From CAYLYM01 sp964387645 (GTDB lineage Bacteria > Calditrichota > Calditrichia > RBG-13-44-9): DNA of 13,471 nucleotides. The DNA is taken from NCBI GenBank assembly GCA_964387645.1, contig CAYLYM010000104.1, positions 1 to 13,471 on the forward strand. The letters are read 5' to 3'. How positions within the stretch are numbered: the first letter of the stretch is position 1; every line of letters starts with the position of its first letter. This document shows, in pieces, positions 1-8,483 of this stretch. The notes under the pieces are model-generated. The model saw nothing but the letters and a program-made list of their open reading frames with translations. It ran no database searches and was not told the DNA's origin. The position numbers and the translations under genes are program-made.

Positions 1-252
1 TTATCTTATAAGATTTTCTTCCGGTCAAGTTCACTCAAACATGTAAAATTATCTCAATAAATATCAATAATTTAATGCACAATATTTCTATTGCTACGCA
101 TTATAATCGTTCTCTAATGTGTAATCTGGGATTATTTAAATTTTGGTCATTGTTTAATTTTATAATTAAAATTATATTACTTTCTGGCTAATAAATTTTT
201 TAAGATCTTTTTGATTTTGTAAACTATAAGTGCGTGAAATAATTAAAAATTT
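1..252. other. AT-rich leader region without a recognisable gene
   Basis: No coding region is supported here. At the left edge, positions 3-14 form a perfect 12-base palindrome (ATCTTATAAGAT) followed by a short T run (14-17). It could be the weak terminator of a gene lying outside the window. The remainder is very AT-rich and presumably holds the promoter of the gene at 301, but I could not pick a convincing -35/-10 pair. Confidence 0.4.
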
Positions 253-285
253 TTGAAAGGAAATATCATAGTAGTTATACTCAAA

Positions 286-292
286 AAGGAGG
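286..292 (+). promoter_or_regulatory. ribosome binding site deciding the start at 301
   Basis: AAGGAGG lies eight bases before ATG 301. It favours this start over the longer in-frame start at 253. Confidence 0.8.
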
Positions 293-300
293 TTATTACC

Positions 301-891
301 ATGTCAACACCCTTTACTGAACTTGTCATTAGTGCACCTTTTTTATTTGTAAAAGGTTTTCTAATGGGATTCATGCACGGTCGCAATGAAAACTTTGATT
401 ATTTTTTCCACCGTAAAGCAGGAATTCTCAGAGAAACATTAAGTGAAGTTGTTAAAGAATTTTTTGCTATAGATAACCACACTGATCTTTGTATTCCAAA
501 CTATGTAGTGGGGGAATTTGAGAAAGCTATTCAAAGATTGAATCCGGATATGGGAGTTACCATTGTAGAAAAGAAAGAGATAAAAGACGCGGAGTTTAAT
601 TTTAGTTTTAAAATATTCAATCCAGAACAAGCGGAAATTTGCAAGAAATTATTCACCTCTTTACCTTCAGGCGTTGAATTGCTTAATTTTGCTCCCAAAG
701 AGTTAATTGAGAAAGAAAAAATCAGTGTGCAAGAATATGCCCCCATTCATCCTTATGTTTATCAGGGAGAAGGCATTGCCAAAGGAGATTTTGGTGGGGT
801 TATGCATCTCTTCCTGGCGATTAAGAGGAGCGAAATCTCCGATTCCATTCTTTGCAGTGAGATACGTTTAAATTTTAAGTCGGAAAAATAG
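301..891 (+). CDS. hypothetical protein, 196 aa
   Basis: I do not recognise this family well enough to name a function. The start is set at ATG 301 because AAGGAGG (286-292) sits eight bases upstream; an in-frame start at 253 would put that Shine-Dalgarno inside the gene. The protein opens with a short hydrophobic/glycine stretch (FLFVKGFLMGFMHGR, about residues 14-28), too short and polar to be a clear membrane anchor. It continues as a mixed alpha/beta, charged soluble protein with no cysteine-rich or nucleotide-binding motif. The C-terminal third carries a Tyr/His/Pro patch (PIHPYVYQGEG, about 147-157). It is monocistronic and ends just before a strong hairpin terminator. A cytoplasmic or membrane-associated conserved hypothetical is the safest description. 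Confidence 0.85.
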   Translation: MSTPFTELVISAPFLFVKGFLMGFMHGRNENFDYFFHRKAGILRETLSEVVKEFFAIDNHTDLCIPNYVVGEFEKAIQRLNPDMGVTIVEKKEIKDAEFNFSFKIFNPEQAEICKKLFTSLPSGVELLNFAPKELIEKEKISVQEYAPIHPYVYQGEGIAKGDFGGVMHLFLAIKRSEISDSILCSEIRLNFKSEK

Positions 892-946
892 AGAATTTTA
901 TTCACCCTGCGTATTTGAAAATAAGTTTGATTCGACACAAAATAAT

Positions 947-981
947 ATCACCGGCTTTAAATATCGAAGCCGGTGATTTTT
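947..981 (+). terminator. rho-independent terminator between convergent genes
   Basis: A perfect 11-bp stem (ATCACCGGCTT at 947-957 with AAGCCGGTGAT at 967-977) encloses a 9-base loop and runs into TTTTT (977-981). It ends the gene at 301-891. It lies just beyond the stop of the minus-strand small gene (1013), so it may also act on that transcript, although the T tract on that side is weaker (ATTATTTT). Confidence 0.85.
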
Positions 982-1012
982 AAGATACTGAATTAATGGA
1001 GGTAGTATGAGG

Positions 1013-1177
1013 TCACTTTCTGATTTTATTACGAATGGTAACACGAATAGGTTGTAATTGAATGCGATAGAATTGTAATGATCTCCGCAACAGATCATTG
1101 AGAACATCGAAAACCATGTAGATAAAAGGAATTGCTATTGAGGCAATTAGAATAAATTTCAATATATCAATAATCAT
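1013..1177 (-). CDS. small single-pass membrane protein, 54 aa
   Basis: Reading the minus strand from ATG (1177-1175) to TGA (1015-1013) gives 54 residues. A clear AAAGGAGATA ribosome binding site sits just upstream (1190-1181). The first half is one strongly hydrophobic helix (about residues 3-25, containing FILIASIAIPFIYMVF). An amphipathic, highly basic tail follows (LRRSLQFYRIQLQ, then RVTIRNKIRK), so the expected topology is an N-terminal anchor with a positively charged cytoplasmic tail. The gene is convergent with 301-891 and shares the hairpin at 947-981. I know of no family match. Small basic membrane peptides can be regulators of membrane complexes, toxins of type I systems or accessory subunits, and nothing here separates these. 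The RBS and hydrophobicity make it more likely real than chance. Confidence 0.6.
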   Translation of the reverse strand: MIIDILKFILIASIAIPFIYMVFDVLNDLLRRSLQFYRIQLQPIRVTIRNKIRK

Positions 1178-1573
1178 TGATATCTCCTTTCACGTTTATC
1201 CATACTACGAGAAGAATATGAAAAGGGTTTCAGATTTTTGTCTAAATGAGATTTCTCCTGAATATTCCAAATGTTCTTTGTAATCTTTTCATAAAGATTT
1301 GGAAAAGACTGAACAATTGGTGTGAAATCTTTCCAAGTTTTGAATAATTTGTATAGAAGATAGGTTTAATTATTTGAAATTCATTTTTTGTTTTTAACAA
1401 GTTTTTCATTTTAATAAAAAAGTATGATCGTGTTAAAAATTGCTTGATGGATTGAAAAAAATCTGAATTTCGGGCATTAATATTTTAGGAACTTAAAAAA
1501 TTTTGGATAATTTTACAGGAACAAAATAGAAATATATTTTTTATGTTAATAGATAAAATTAGAGGAGAATGTT
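1178..1573. other. 396-bp AT-rich divergent intergenic region
   Basis: It separates the minus-strand small gene from cysE and must hold promoters for both. No gene is seen. One imperfect inverted repeat is visible: TTGGAAAAGA near 1299-1308 against TCTTTCCAA near 1328-1336. No T-box, SAM-type or other riboswitch consensus was recognised upstream of cysE. Confidence 0.4.
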
Positions 1574-2416
1574 GTGACTAAAAAGCAATTTGCTGAAGAG
1601 ATACTTAAAAATCGTCATGCACAGAAGTCGATTTTACCGTCAAAGGAAAAAGTGCATCAATTTGCGGATGATTTGTTGGAATTATTATTTCCACATTTTT
1701 GTGGTGAATACGAGTATTTTGTTCCCGCAGAAATTGAAGGTAAATTGTCTTTATTAGAAAGAGATCTTAAGTTGATTCTAAGATCGCAACAGCCCGATAT
1801 TCCCAAATCGGTGGATCAAGTGACGGCAATTTTTTTTGCAAAATTGCCTGAAATTTACCGGAAACTCTGGTTGGATGCTCAGGCGATACATGAGGGGGAT
1901 CCAGCTTCTGAGAGTATAGATGAAGTAATCTCGGCCTATCCTGGATTTTTTGCCATTTACAATTACCGTATCGCCCATGAATTTTATGTTGAAGGGGTTC
2001 CTATTTTCCCACGGATATTAACAGAATATGCACATCATAGGACAGGCATTGACATACATCCAGGAGCCATAATTGGCAAATCTTTCTTTATCGATCATGG
2101 TACTGGTATTGTAGTAGGAGAAACGGCCGAAATTGGTGATCATGTTAAACTTTATCAGGGAGTTACACTGGGGGCCTTAAGTGTATCCAAAAAACACCAG
2201 AAAAAGAAACGGCATCCAACCATCGAAGATCATGTGGTTATTTATTCCAATGCTACCATTCTGGGAGGGCAAACTGTTATTGGACATCATAGTATTATTG
2301 GAGGAAATGTCTGGTTGACGGAAAGTGTTCCTCCTTATTCTATTGTCTATCATAAAAGCGAAATAAAAGTCCGTTCTCAGAAAAAAGATGAGTCAGTAAT
2401 AAATTTTTCTATCTAA
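1574..2416 (+). CDS. cysE: serine O-acetyltransferase
   Basis: Transfers acetyl from acetyl-CoA to L-serine, giving O-acetylserine, the first committed step of cysteine synthesis in the cytoplasm. The 280-aa protein has the helical N-terminal domain (about 1-155) and then a left-handed beta-helix of hexapeptide repeats (about 160-255). Family motifs are present: DIHPGA (160-165), the catalytic DH pair in FIDHGTG (D174-H175), VGETAEIG (181-188), KKRHP with H214, and GGNVWLTESVPP near 243-254. The start is GTG 1574, eight bases after AGAGGAGAA (1561-1569). The chain ends in isoleucine (NFSI). In this family a C-terminal Ile is the residue that inserts into the CysK active site to form the cysteine synthase complex, and cysK is the next gene. 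No lesion is seen. Confidence 0.93.
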   Translation: MTKKQFAEEILKNRHAQKSILPSKEKVHQFADDLLELLFPHFCGEYEYFVPAEIEGKLSLLERDLKLILRSQQPDIPKSVDQVTAIFFAKLPEIYRKLWLDAQAIHEGDPASESIDEVISAYPGFFAIYNYRIAHEFYVEGVPIFPRILTEYAHHRTGIDIHPGAIIGKSFFIDHGTGIVVGETAEIGDHVKLYQGVTLGALSVSKKHQKKKRHPTIEDHVVIYSNATILGGQTVIGHHSIIGGNVWLTESVPPYSIVYHKSEIKVRSQKKDESVINFSI

Positions 2417-2995
2417 GAAAGTAGATACAATTTGACTCAAATTTAAAGTCCGATAGACTACATAGGTTGGCGCAAATCGAATCCACAGGGTAATATGAAC
2501 ATAAGAGAATTAAAAATATATTTAAATTTTTTATGTGAAGAATAGTGAGAGTTTACTAAATAAAAGGACTAAAATTGTATGATGAGTAGACCTGTATTCA
2601 ACAGATTTCATAGAAATAGTTATGAAAAACAAATGAACGACTTTTAAACAATTTTGGGACGGAATGCTGATTTTATTTACGAAATATGGTTACGTGATAA
2701 ACTATAGATATTGGATTGAAAAATTGTTTTTTACTTTTAATAAGGTTAAAAGAGTATTATAATTTATAATAATTTTAATAGAATTTTGAAATAAAGATTA
2801 AAAGTTATTTCATGAATTTTAGTACCCGTCATTTTAGCCAGCTTTACTTTTCTTGCTATAATCTTTCCTGCTGTTGTTTTTATCTTGCATGATGTTAAAA
2901 CAGCAAAAACATCCTTTTTTATTTATTTCTGATAATTATTGAAATTAATTTATTTAATTGGTGTTTAAAAACTCATAAAGTAAACAGGAGGAGTT
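2417..2995. other. 579-bp AT-rich gap between cysE and cysK
   Basis: No intact gene is seen. A 15-base near-perfect dyad (AATTTGA-C-TCAAATT) occupies 2429-2443, just after cysE, and could be an operator or a weak hairpin. From about 2818 to 2932 one frame reads as a hydrophobic peptide (VPVILASFTFLAIIFPAVVF) without any start codon or RBS, possibly a relic of a small membrane protein. The promoter of cysK must lie in the last 100 bases, but no clear consensus stands out. Confidence 0.4.
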
Positions 2996-3910
2996 ATGAG
3001 GCTTAAAAATATTTTGGAGGATATAGGACACACCGATCACGTACGGATTAATCGTCTTTTTGGTGGCCGGGTGGAAGTGTGGATGAAGCTGGAGCGGAAT
3101 AATCCCGGGGGGAGTATTAAGGATCGTATCGCTCTGTCGATGATTGAAGATGCCGAACGTAAGGGTGTACTGAAACCGGGGAGTACTATCATTGAACCTA
3201 CATCTGGTAACACAGGTGTTGGATTGGCAATGGTCGGGGCTGTAAAAGGTTACCGTGTTATACTGGTTATGCCGGAATCCATGTCGATAGAGCGGCGAAA
3301 ATTGATGGCGGCTTATGGAGCGGAATTTGAGCTAACTCCCAGAGAAGGCGGAATGAAAGGCGCCATAGAAAGAGCCTACGAGATGGTGAGAGAAATTCCT
3401 GATTCCTGGATGCCAATGCAATTTGAAAATGAGGCCAATCTTGAGGCGCATCGAAAATTTACAGCACAGGAAATTTTGAAAGATTTTCCTGATGGGATTG
3501 ATTATTTAATTGCAGGGGTAGGAACTGGTGGACATATCACCGGTTGCGCTGAAGTATTAAAAGAACGATTTCCGAATTTGAAGGTTTTTGCAGTGGAGCC
3601 GGCGCTCTCACCGGTCATCAGTGGGGGAAAGCCAGGTTCACACCCCATTCAAGGGATCGGCGCGGGATTTATTCCCAAAATATTGAATACTGAAATTCTT
3701 GATGGCATTATTACCATTGAAAAGGATGAGGCTTTTGAATATACCTTACGTTGTGCCAGGGAAGAAGGCATTCTGGTGGGTATTTCTACCGGGGCAGCCT
3801 TGGCAGCAGTTTCTAAAAAAATTGACGAGGTTCCTGATGGTGCCCGAATCTTAACTTTCTGCTATGATACCGGAGAAAGGTATCTTTCAGTTGAGGGCTT
3901 ATTTAATTAA
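2996..3910 (+). CDS. cysK: cysteine synthase (O-acetylserine sulfhydrylase)
   Basis: PLP enzyme that replaces the acetyl group of O-acetylserine with sulfide to make L-cysteine. The 304-aa length is typical. Visible motifs are the PLP lysine K42 in NPGGSIKDR (36-44), the substrate loop TSGNTG (69-74), the phosphate-binding loop GTGGH (176-180), the GISTGAA loop (262-268) with S264, and the closing CYDTGERYLS segment. ATG 2996 follows AACAGGAGG with four bases of spacing. Residue 14 is Asp in GHTDHV, where the family normally has Pro (GNTPxV); all catalytic elements are otherwise intact. Together with upstream cysE it completes the two-step serine-to-cysteine pathway. The pair is probably not one transcript given the 579-bp spacing. 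CysM or a cystathionine beta-synthase-like role cannot be fully excluded. Confidence 0.9.
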   Translation: MRLKNILEDIGHTDHVRINRLFGGRVEVWMKLERNNPGGSIKDRIALSMIEDAERKGVLKPGSTIIEPTSGNTGVGLAMVGAVKGYRVILVMPESMSIERRKLMAAYGAEFELTPREGGMKGAIERAYEMVREIPDSWMPMQFENEANLEAHRKFTAQEILKDFPDGIDYLIAGVGTGGHITGCAEVLKERFPNLKVFAVEPALSPVISGGKPGSHPIQGIGAGFIPKILNTEILDGIITIEKDEAFEYTLRCAREEGILVGISTGAALAAVSKKIDEVPDGARILTFCYDTGERYLSVEGLFN

Positions 3911-4024
3911 TTTTACTTAAGTCCATCTGAATTGTAATTTTTATCTAGCTAATTGTGTAATAATCATTTTTTAATATTAATAAAATAAACTGACATAGAA
4001 AGAAGGCAGTCATTCCCTAATTCC

Positions 4025-4067
4025 AGCCGGTCCAGGTTTCGATTTTCTTTTTCGGACCGGCTTTTTT
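4025..4067 (+). terminator. rho-independent terminator downstream of cysK
   Basis: AGCCGGTCC (4025-4033) pairs perfectly with GGACCGGCT (4054-4062) around a 20-base loop, followed by a T run (4062-4067). It lies 115 bases after the cysK stop. Confidence 0.85.
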
Positions 4068-4104
4068 AATGGTTGAGCTATTTCTTTTCTGAACTGCATC
4101 GAAA

Positions 4105-4114
4105 NNNNNNNNNN
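4105..4114. other. assembly gap (10 N)
   Basis: Ten N bases. True length and content are unknown, so the joining of the cys region to the downstream block rests on scaffolding. Confidence 0.95.
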
Positions 4115-4573
4115 TAGGTTTGGTGTCATAGCAATGTTTTCAAAAATCAGGTGTCATACTTATCCCAATTTTTTCATTAGAAAAGAGAGAATTTTTAGAT
4201 ACTGTACAACAATAAAGTTTTTTGATTCTTTGTTTAATAGTACCAACACCTTGAATGTTTGCATCAACCAACAATCCGAATTTATAAAATATGTAACTCT
4301 ATCTATTGATTGAATTTTTAATAGTAAATTTTCATCTGTTGAGAATTTCAAAATAATTGGTTATGATCGAGATTTTCTACCCCGCTATTTTATTCACAAA
4401 TTTTTATGTTTTTTAGGTTTGTATTTTGGATTTTTTCAAATATATTCATTAAATTCTAATAGTATTATATATCAAAAGTAAAATTTTTTGAATTCTATCT
4501 GGAAATGCCAGGGAAAAGTTGGGCATTAAAAAATAAGGAGGCCCCAAAAAGAAATCATTGATTTCATTGTTAA
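4115..4573. other. AT-rich region without a supported gene
   Basis: About 460 bases after the gap hold no gene I can support. GGTGTCATA occurs twice (4122-4130 and 4150-4158), immediately after the gap. A GGAGG (4537-4541) lies in front of the kinase pseudogene, about 45 bases before its first recognisable codons. Confidence 0.4.
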
Positions 4574-4585
4574 AGTGACATCTCA

Positions 4586-6198
4586 ATACATAAAAAATTA
4601 ACAGAGATTGACAGGTTATTTGCTCTTTTGCGAGTTCTGGTGATCGGGGGCGACCTGTGGATGGTGCTCTCACCTCTAACCAGGGATCAACAACAGGCGC
4701 TGCTTTATAATTTTGTCTTTTTTTGTTTTTATAGTCTGTTACTTTATTTTTTCATATTTCGTTTTCCAGAGAGAATTTAACAGATTTATCTCGTAGCGTT
4801 ATTTCTGGATCTCTTATTTTTTTCTGGTTAGTTCGTCTCACCGGGGGATTTCAAAGCGATTTCTTCCTAGCTTTCATTCTCCTCGTTGCGCTTCATTCAT
4901 TTTATTTTGGTTTATTATTCGGCGTATTTGTCATTTTACTTTCACTTTTTGCTTATTTCTCAGCCAGCGAGTTTGCCATCACTTCTGACAATTATGTCTC
5001 CATTGGATTGCGTGTGGCTTTTTTCTTTCTGGTGGGAATTTCAATGGGGCTTCTTTCGCGCAAGGAGTCTAAAGATAAAACTCAGATTCAAATGTTGAAT
5101 GAAAAATTAGAGGCAGAACGGCGAAAACTAACTCAAATTTTAACCGGCATTGACGCGGGATTGGTCTTGTTAAATACCAGCAAAAAAGTTTTGTGGTTGA
5201 ATAAAGTCAGTGAACGCTGTTTTGGTGATCTAGATCAGTTACAGAATAGAAAATGCCATTCAGGCTTATGGAACGACCAGGAAGTTTGTAAAGATTGCTC
5301 TGCAGAGCGGTGTTTAAAAAGCGGCCAGATTGAAACAACTGAAGTAGAAAATTTGACAAGGTAACAACGTCTACGTTATTATCGAATTACCTCTGCCCCT
5401 TTATTTGATGAGAATGGCCATATTGAAAGTATCCTGGAACTGATACAGGACATCACCGAAGAACGTAAATTGCAACTTCAGTTCATCCATACCAGCAAAA
5501 TGATAGCTATGGGAGAATTAGCCAGTGGTGTAGCTCATGAAATCAATAATCCATTGGGAGTGATCTCTATTTGTGTAAAAGAGATTTCGGATCATCTAAA
5601 AAATTATACTCCGATGAATATTGATTTAAAAGAGATTAGAGAAAATATTGAAGCCATTAAGGATGAAATACAGAGATGTAAAAGGATAACGATGGGGTTG
5701 CTGGATCTTGCCCGCCGAACGGAACACCGTCGCGTTCCTTTAGATATTAATAAGATTATTCGCAATGTGTGCCTATTGGTGCGCTACAAGGCAGAAAGAG
5801 AACATAAAGAAATTAAAATGAATCTTGATGAGGGTTTGCCCTTGATTATGGGAGAAGTGGATACCCTGTTCCAGGTTTTTCTGAATATCATTTTAAATGC
5901 CATCGAATTTACAGCGGCTGGAAAATCGATATTTATTTCTACGGGAAAAGAGAGTAATCGGTACATATCTGTTAAAATCCGTGATGAAGGTTGCGGAATT
6001 CCTGCTTCACACATCAATAAAATTTTTAAGCCATTTTTCACGACCAAACCTTCCGGATCGGGGACTGGCCTCGGTTTGCCTATTTGTTTAAGGATTGTTA
6101 AGAGTCACAATGGAGAAATCAGCGTCGAAAGTGAAATGAACAAAGGCAGTACATTTGTCGTATTTCTGCCAGTTTTCTCCGAACCCTCGCTGGCTTGA
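4586..6198 (+). pseudogene. NtrB-like membrane sensor histidine kinase, broken
   Basis: When reassembled over its lesions this is a membrane histidine kinase: about five hydrophobic helices (roughly 4622-5060), a coiled linker, a PAS domain (about 5130-5460), then HisKA and HATPase. The phospho-accepting His is in GVAHEINNPLGV (5536-5538). The N box (NIILNAIEF), G1 (DEGCGIP), F (FKPFFTT) and G2 (GTGLGLPI) are all present. The PAS holds several cysteines (CHSGLW, CKDCSAERC), common in NtrB-like kinases paired with sigma-54 regulators. Lesions: no start codon before the first homologous residues (EIDRLFALLR); TAA 4778-4780 where CAA would fit; loss of one T in the run 4817-4823, shifting the frame; TAA 5362-5364, again one change from CAA. 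Its partner is the regulator at 6472. The left boundary is approximate. Confidence 0.8.
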
Positions 6199-6471
6199 TA
6201 TGGATTTATTCATAAAAGTGTAAGCAGAGCCTTTATAGAGCTACCGGATAGATATTCATCTGGTGGCGATGATATTTTTTATAAATTTGATCGATCAATT
6301 GGATTTCTTGCTCAGTTTTTATACCGGTTTTAATTCAATGTTGAATTGAATTTATACCTGGTAAAATGGAGCTTTTTGGTTTTCCTGATTGGAATTGTAA
6401 TCTGACATGAAATTGTTATGAATATATGTTAAATAGAAAAATTTTAATTTTAACAAAAAATTTGAAGAATT
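6199..6471. other. intergenic region with two palindromes
   Basis: Between kinase and regulator. TTGATCGATCAA (6287-6298) is a perfect 12-base palindrome. AATTCAA-TG-TTGAATT (6332-6347) is a perfect 7+7 inverted repeat, framed by near-identical TTTATACC(T)GGT copies (about 6319-6328 and 6351-6362). These could be operators for the regulator gene. No coding sequence is seen. Confidence 0.4.
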
Positions 6472-7812
6472 ATGAAAATCCTTATAGTTGATAATGAGGA
6501 ATCTTTTCGAAGCCATTTGATTCACTTATTTGAGAGAAAAGGGTATGAAGTTGTTGGCGCTAAAGATGCCTCAGAAACTTTATGGTTAGCCGAGCAACAC
6601 CCATTTGATGTAATTTTTTTAGATATTATCCTGCCTGATATGGACGGTATTGAAGTTTTACAGAATTTGAAAGAGATCCACCCTGATGTACAGGTGGTGA
6701 TGATGACAGGAAACACCACGATTGAAAGCGCTATTACTTCTATGAAACTAGGAGCATATGATTATTTAGTGAAGCCTTTTGATTTGGAGGAACTCATTAT
6801 ATTAGTGAAGCATGCAGGGAAACTTACTTGTTTACGGCGAGACAGCGAGATTTTACACAGAGAACTTCATCGCCAGAGCCGCTATGATCAGATCGTTGGA
6901 AACAGTGCGGCGGTCAGGCAGATTGTCGAACTCATTGAAAAAGTCGCACCCACCGATTCCACTGTCCTGGTAACCGGAGAAACAGGTACGAGCAAAGAAC
7001 TGCTAGCCAAAGCGATTCATCATACAAGTAATCGGAGAGATAAACCTTTTATGGTGATCAATTGTAGTGCTATCCAGGATACCCTTTTGGAGAGTGAAAT
7101 GTTTGGCCATGAGAAAGGCGCATTTACAGGTGCTTTTAAATTCAAACGCGGTTTGATTAATGTCGCCGATTCTGGTACTTTATTTCTGGATGAGATAGGA
7201 GATGTGAGCTTTGGTTTTCTTACTAAACTATTGCGTTTCCTGGAAAGTGGAGAATATCGACCGGTTGATAGTACCCGAACATTTCGGAGTCGTGTCCGAA
7301 TTATTGCGGCGACTAATCGAGATTTGAAGAAGTTAATGCGAGAAGGCCAGTTTCGGGAAGATCTTTATTATCGCTTGAATGTCTTTAACATTCATATTCC
7401 CCCTTTGTGAGAACGTAAAGAAGACATTCCGGATCTGGTTCAATTTTGTTTGAAAAAAATTTGTTTTCGACTGGGCAAATGTCTTGAGGGAATCACTGAT
7501 GAAGCTTTGAAATTGTTGCTCAATTATTCCTGGCCAGGGAATGTCCGAGAATTAGAAAATGTGATTGAAAGAGCAACGATTCTGTGTACTGGGGATTTGA
7601 TTACACCACGAGAGTTACCCATCGATATCGTTTCACAATCTGAAGAAACAGCAAATTCAACAAGTGAGAAATCGTTGGCAGCGATGGAAAAAGATTATAT
7701 CTTAAAAGTCTTACAGGAAACTCGTTGGAATAAAACTCAATCTGCCCGAATTTTAGGAATTACCAAAAAGACTCTGTACAACAAATTACGACAATATCAT
7801 TTGTTCGGTTGA
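6472..7812 (+). pseudogene. sigma-54-dependent NtrC-type response regulator, interrupted by TGA
   Basis: Full length would be 446 residues: REC (1-120, phospho-acceptor D51, T79, K101), a sigma-54 AAA+ domain (about 140-370) and a Fis-type HTH at the end (ARILGITKKTLYNKLRQY). GAFTGA, the sigma-54 contact loop, is at 216-221, Walker B at 236-241 (TLFLDE), and the arginine-finger segment REDLYYRL is near 295-302. Lesions: TGA 7408-7410 falls in PPL-stop-ERKEDIP, where the family has Arg (CGA to TGA). Walker A reads GETGTSKE (169-176) instead of GETGTGKE, with AGC at 6991-6993 replacing a Gly codon. The acidic pair is DN rather than DD, which also occurs in working proteins. It was probably the activator of the downstream sigma-54-promoted hdr operon. 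Confidence 0.87.
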
Positions 7813-7964
7813 ATATCTGAATCACAGTCAATTTATTTAAGATGTTCTTATCCAAAATTTTTCACTGTCGCACAGACGCCAAAACACAAATATTTGTTAT
7901 TTAAATATTTAATCAACATATATTATCCCGATTTGTTTATTACAAAGTGATCTCTTATCGAGAT

Positions 7965-8127
7965 AAACCGCAGAGGCGCAGAGGGCGCAGAGTTGTTTTT
8001 ATTTTGATTAAAAAAATATAATGGTACAATATAATTGAAAATGATCCAGACCTGATTATCATCAAGTATCGTCTTAATGAATTGATATTATTTTTTCTCT
8101 ATGTTCTCGGCGAATTCTGAGATGAAT
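7965..8127. repeat. GC-rich intergenic repeat with degenerate inverted partner
   Basis: 7965-7992 (AAACCGCAGAGGCGCAGAGG and on to GCGCAGAG) is strikingly GC-rich in an AT-rich setting and built of GCAGAG-like units. About 105 bases later, 8097-8127 (CTCTATGTTCTCGGCGAA and on) looks like a decayed reverse complement of the same kind of unit. From memory, repeats of this CGCAGAG type are widespread in environmental bacterial genomes and often adjoin or overlap GxxExxY-family genes. No such gene remains here. This recognition is by recall, not by search. Confidence 0.55.
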
Positions 8128-8330
8128 AATTCAGGTATTAGAAATAATTCGCATATTTTGCGATCAACTGCAAAATCCGGACTTATTATGAAATATGATT
8201 AAATGACCCGGAAAAGAGGGAGTTGAAGTATTAGCCTGACAAAACATATTGATATGGTTAACTTTATTCTTTTAGTTTTTTAATAGAAAGTAAAACAGAT
8301 TGAAAAATTGCTGATGAACTTTCTTTGAAT

Positions 8331-8360
8331 TTGAAAACAGTTTCTTTTTTACCCTATAAT
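8331..8360 (+). promoter_or_regulatory. possible sigma-70-type promoter upstream of hdrC
   Basis: TTGAAA (8331-8336) and TATAAT (8355-8360) are separated by 18 bases. The -10 element lies inside the TTACCC/GGGTAA dyad. It could give basal transcription, but in such AT-rich DNA a chance match is quite possible. Confidence 0.3.
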
Positions 8361-8367
8361 GGGGTAA
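8349..8367. promoter_or_regulatory. candidate activator (enhancer) dyad
   Basis: TTACCC (8349-8354) and GGGTAA (8362-8367) form an inverted repeat with a 7-base spacer. It is centred about 130 bases upstream of the sigma-54 promoter, a usual distance for NtrC-type activator sites. The neighbouring NtrC-like pseudogene would be its reader. Confidence 0.4.
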
Positions 8368-8483
8368 TATGGAAACTCTACATCGTTTTAGCTATCTTAA
8401 AAATTATTCTTTCCATTTTCCTTATTTCTTAAATATTAATGATTTATACTCACTTTTATTGGTAGCTTTCACAACCTTTTAGC

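Noticed and set aside
253..300. Upstream in-frame start for the first gene
   Set aside because: A strong AAGGAGG lies at 286-292, inside this extension and correctly spaced for ATG 301.
1007..1057. 16-residue plus-strand open frame with GGAGG four bases upstream
   Set aside because: Very short, and it overlaps the end of the better supported minus-strand gene and follows a strong terminator.
2455..2490. tRNA-like T-arm near GGTTGGCGCAAATCGAATCC
   Set aside because: The stem does not pair properly and no acceptor, D or anticodon arms fit around it.
4160..4351. Minus-strand 63-aa open frame after the 10-N gap
   Set aside because: No RBS, low-complexity Leu/Lys-rich translation and no recognisable family.
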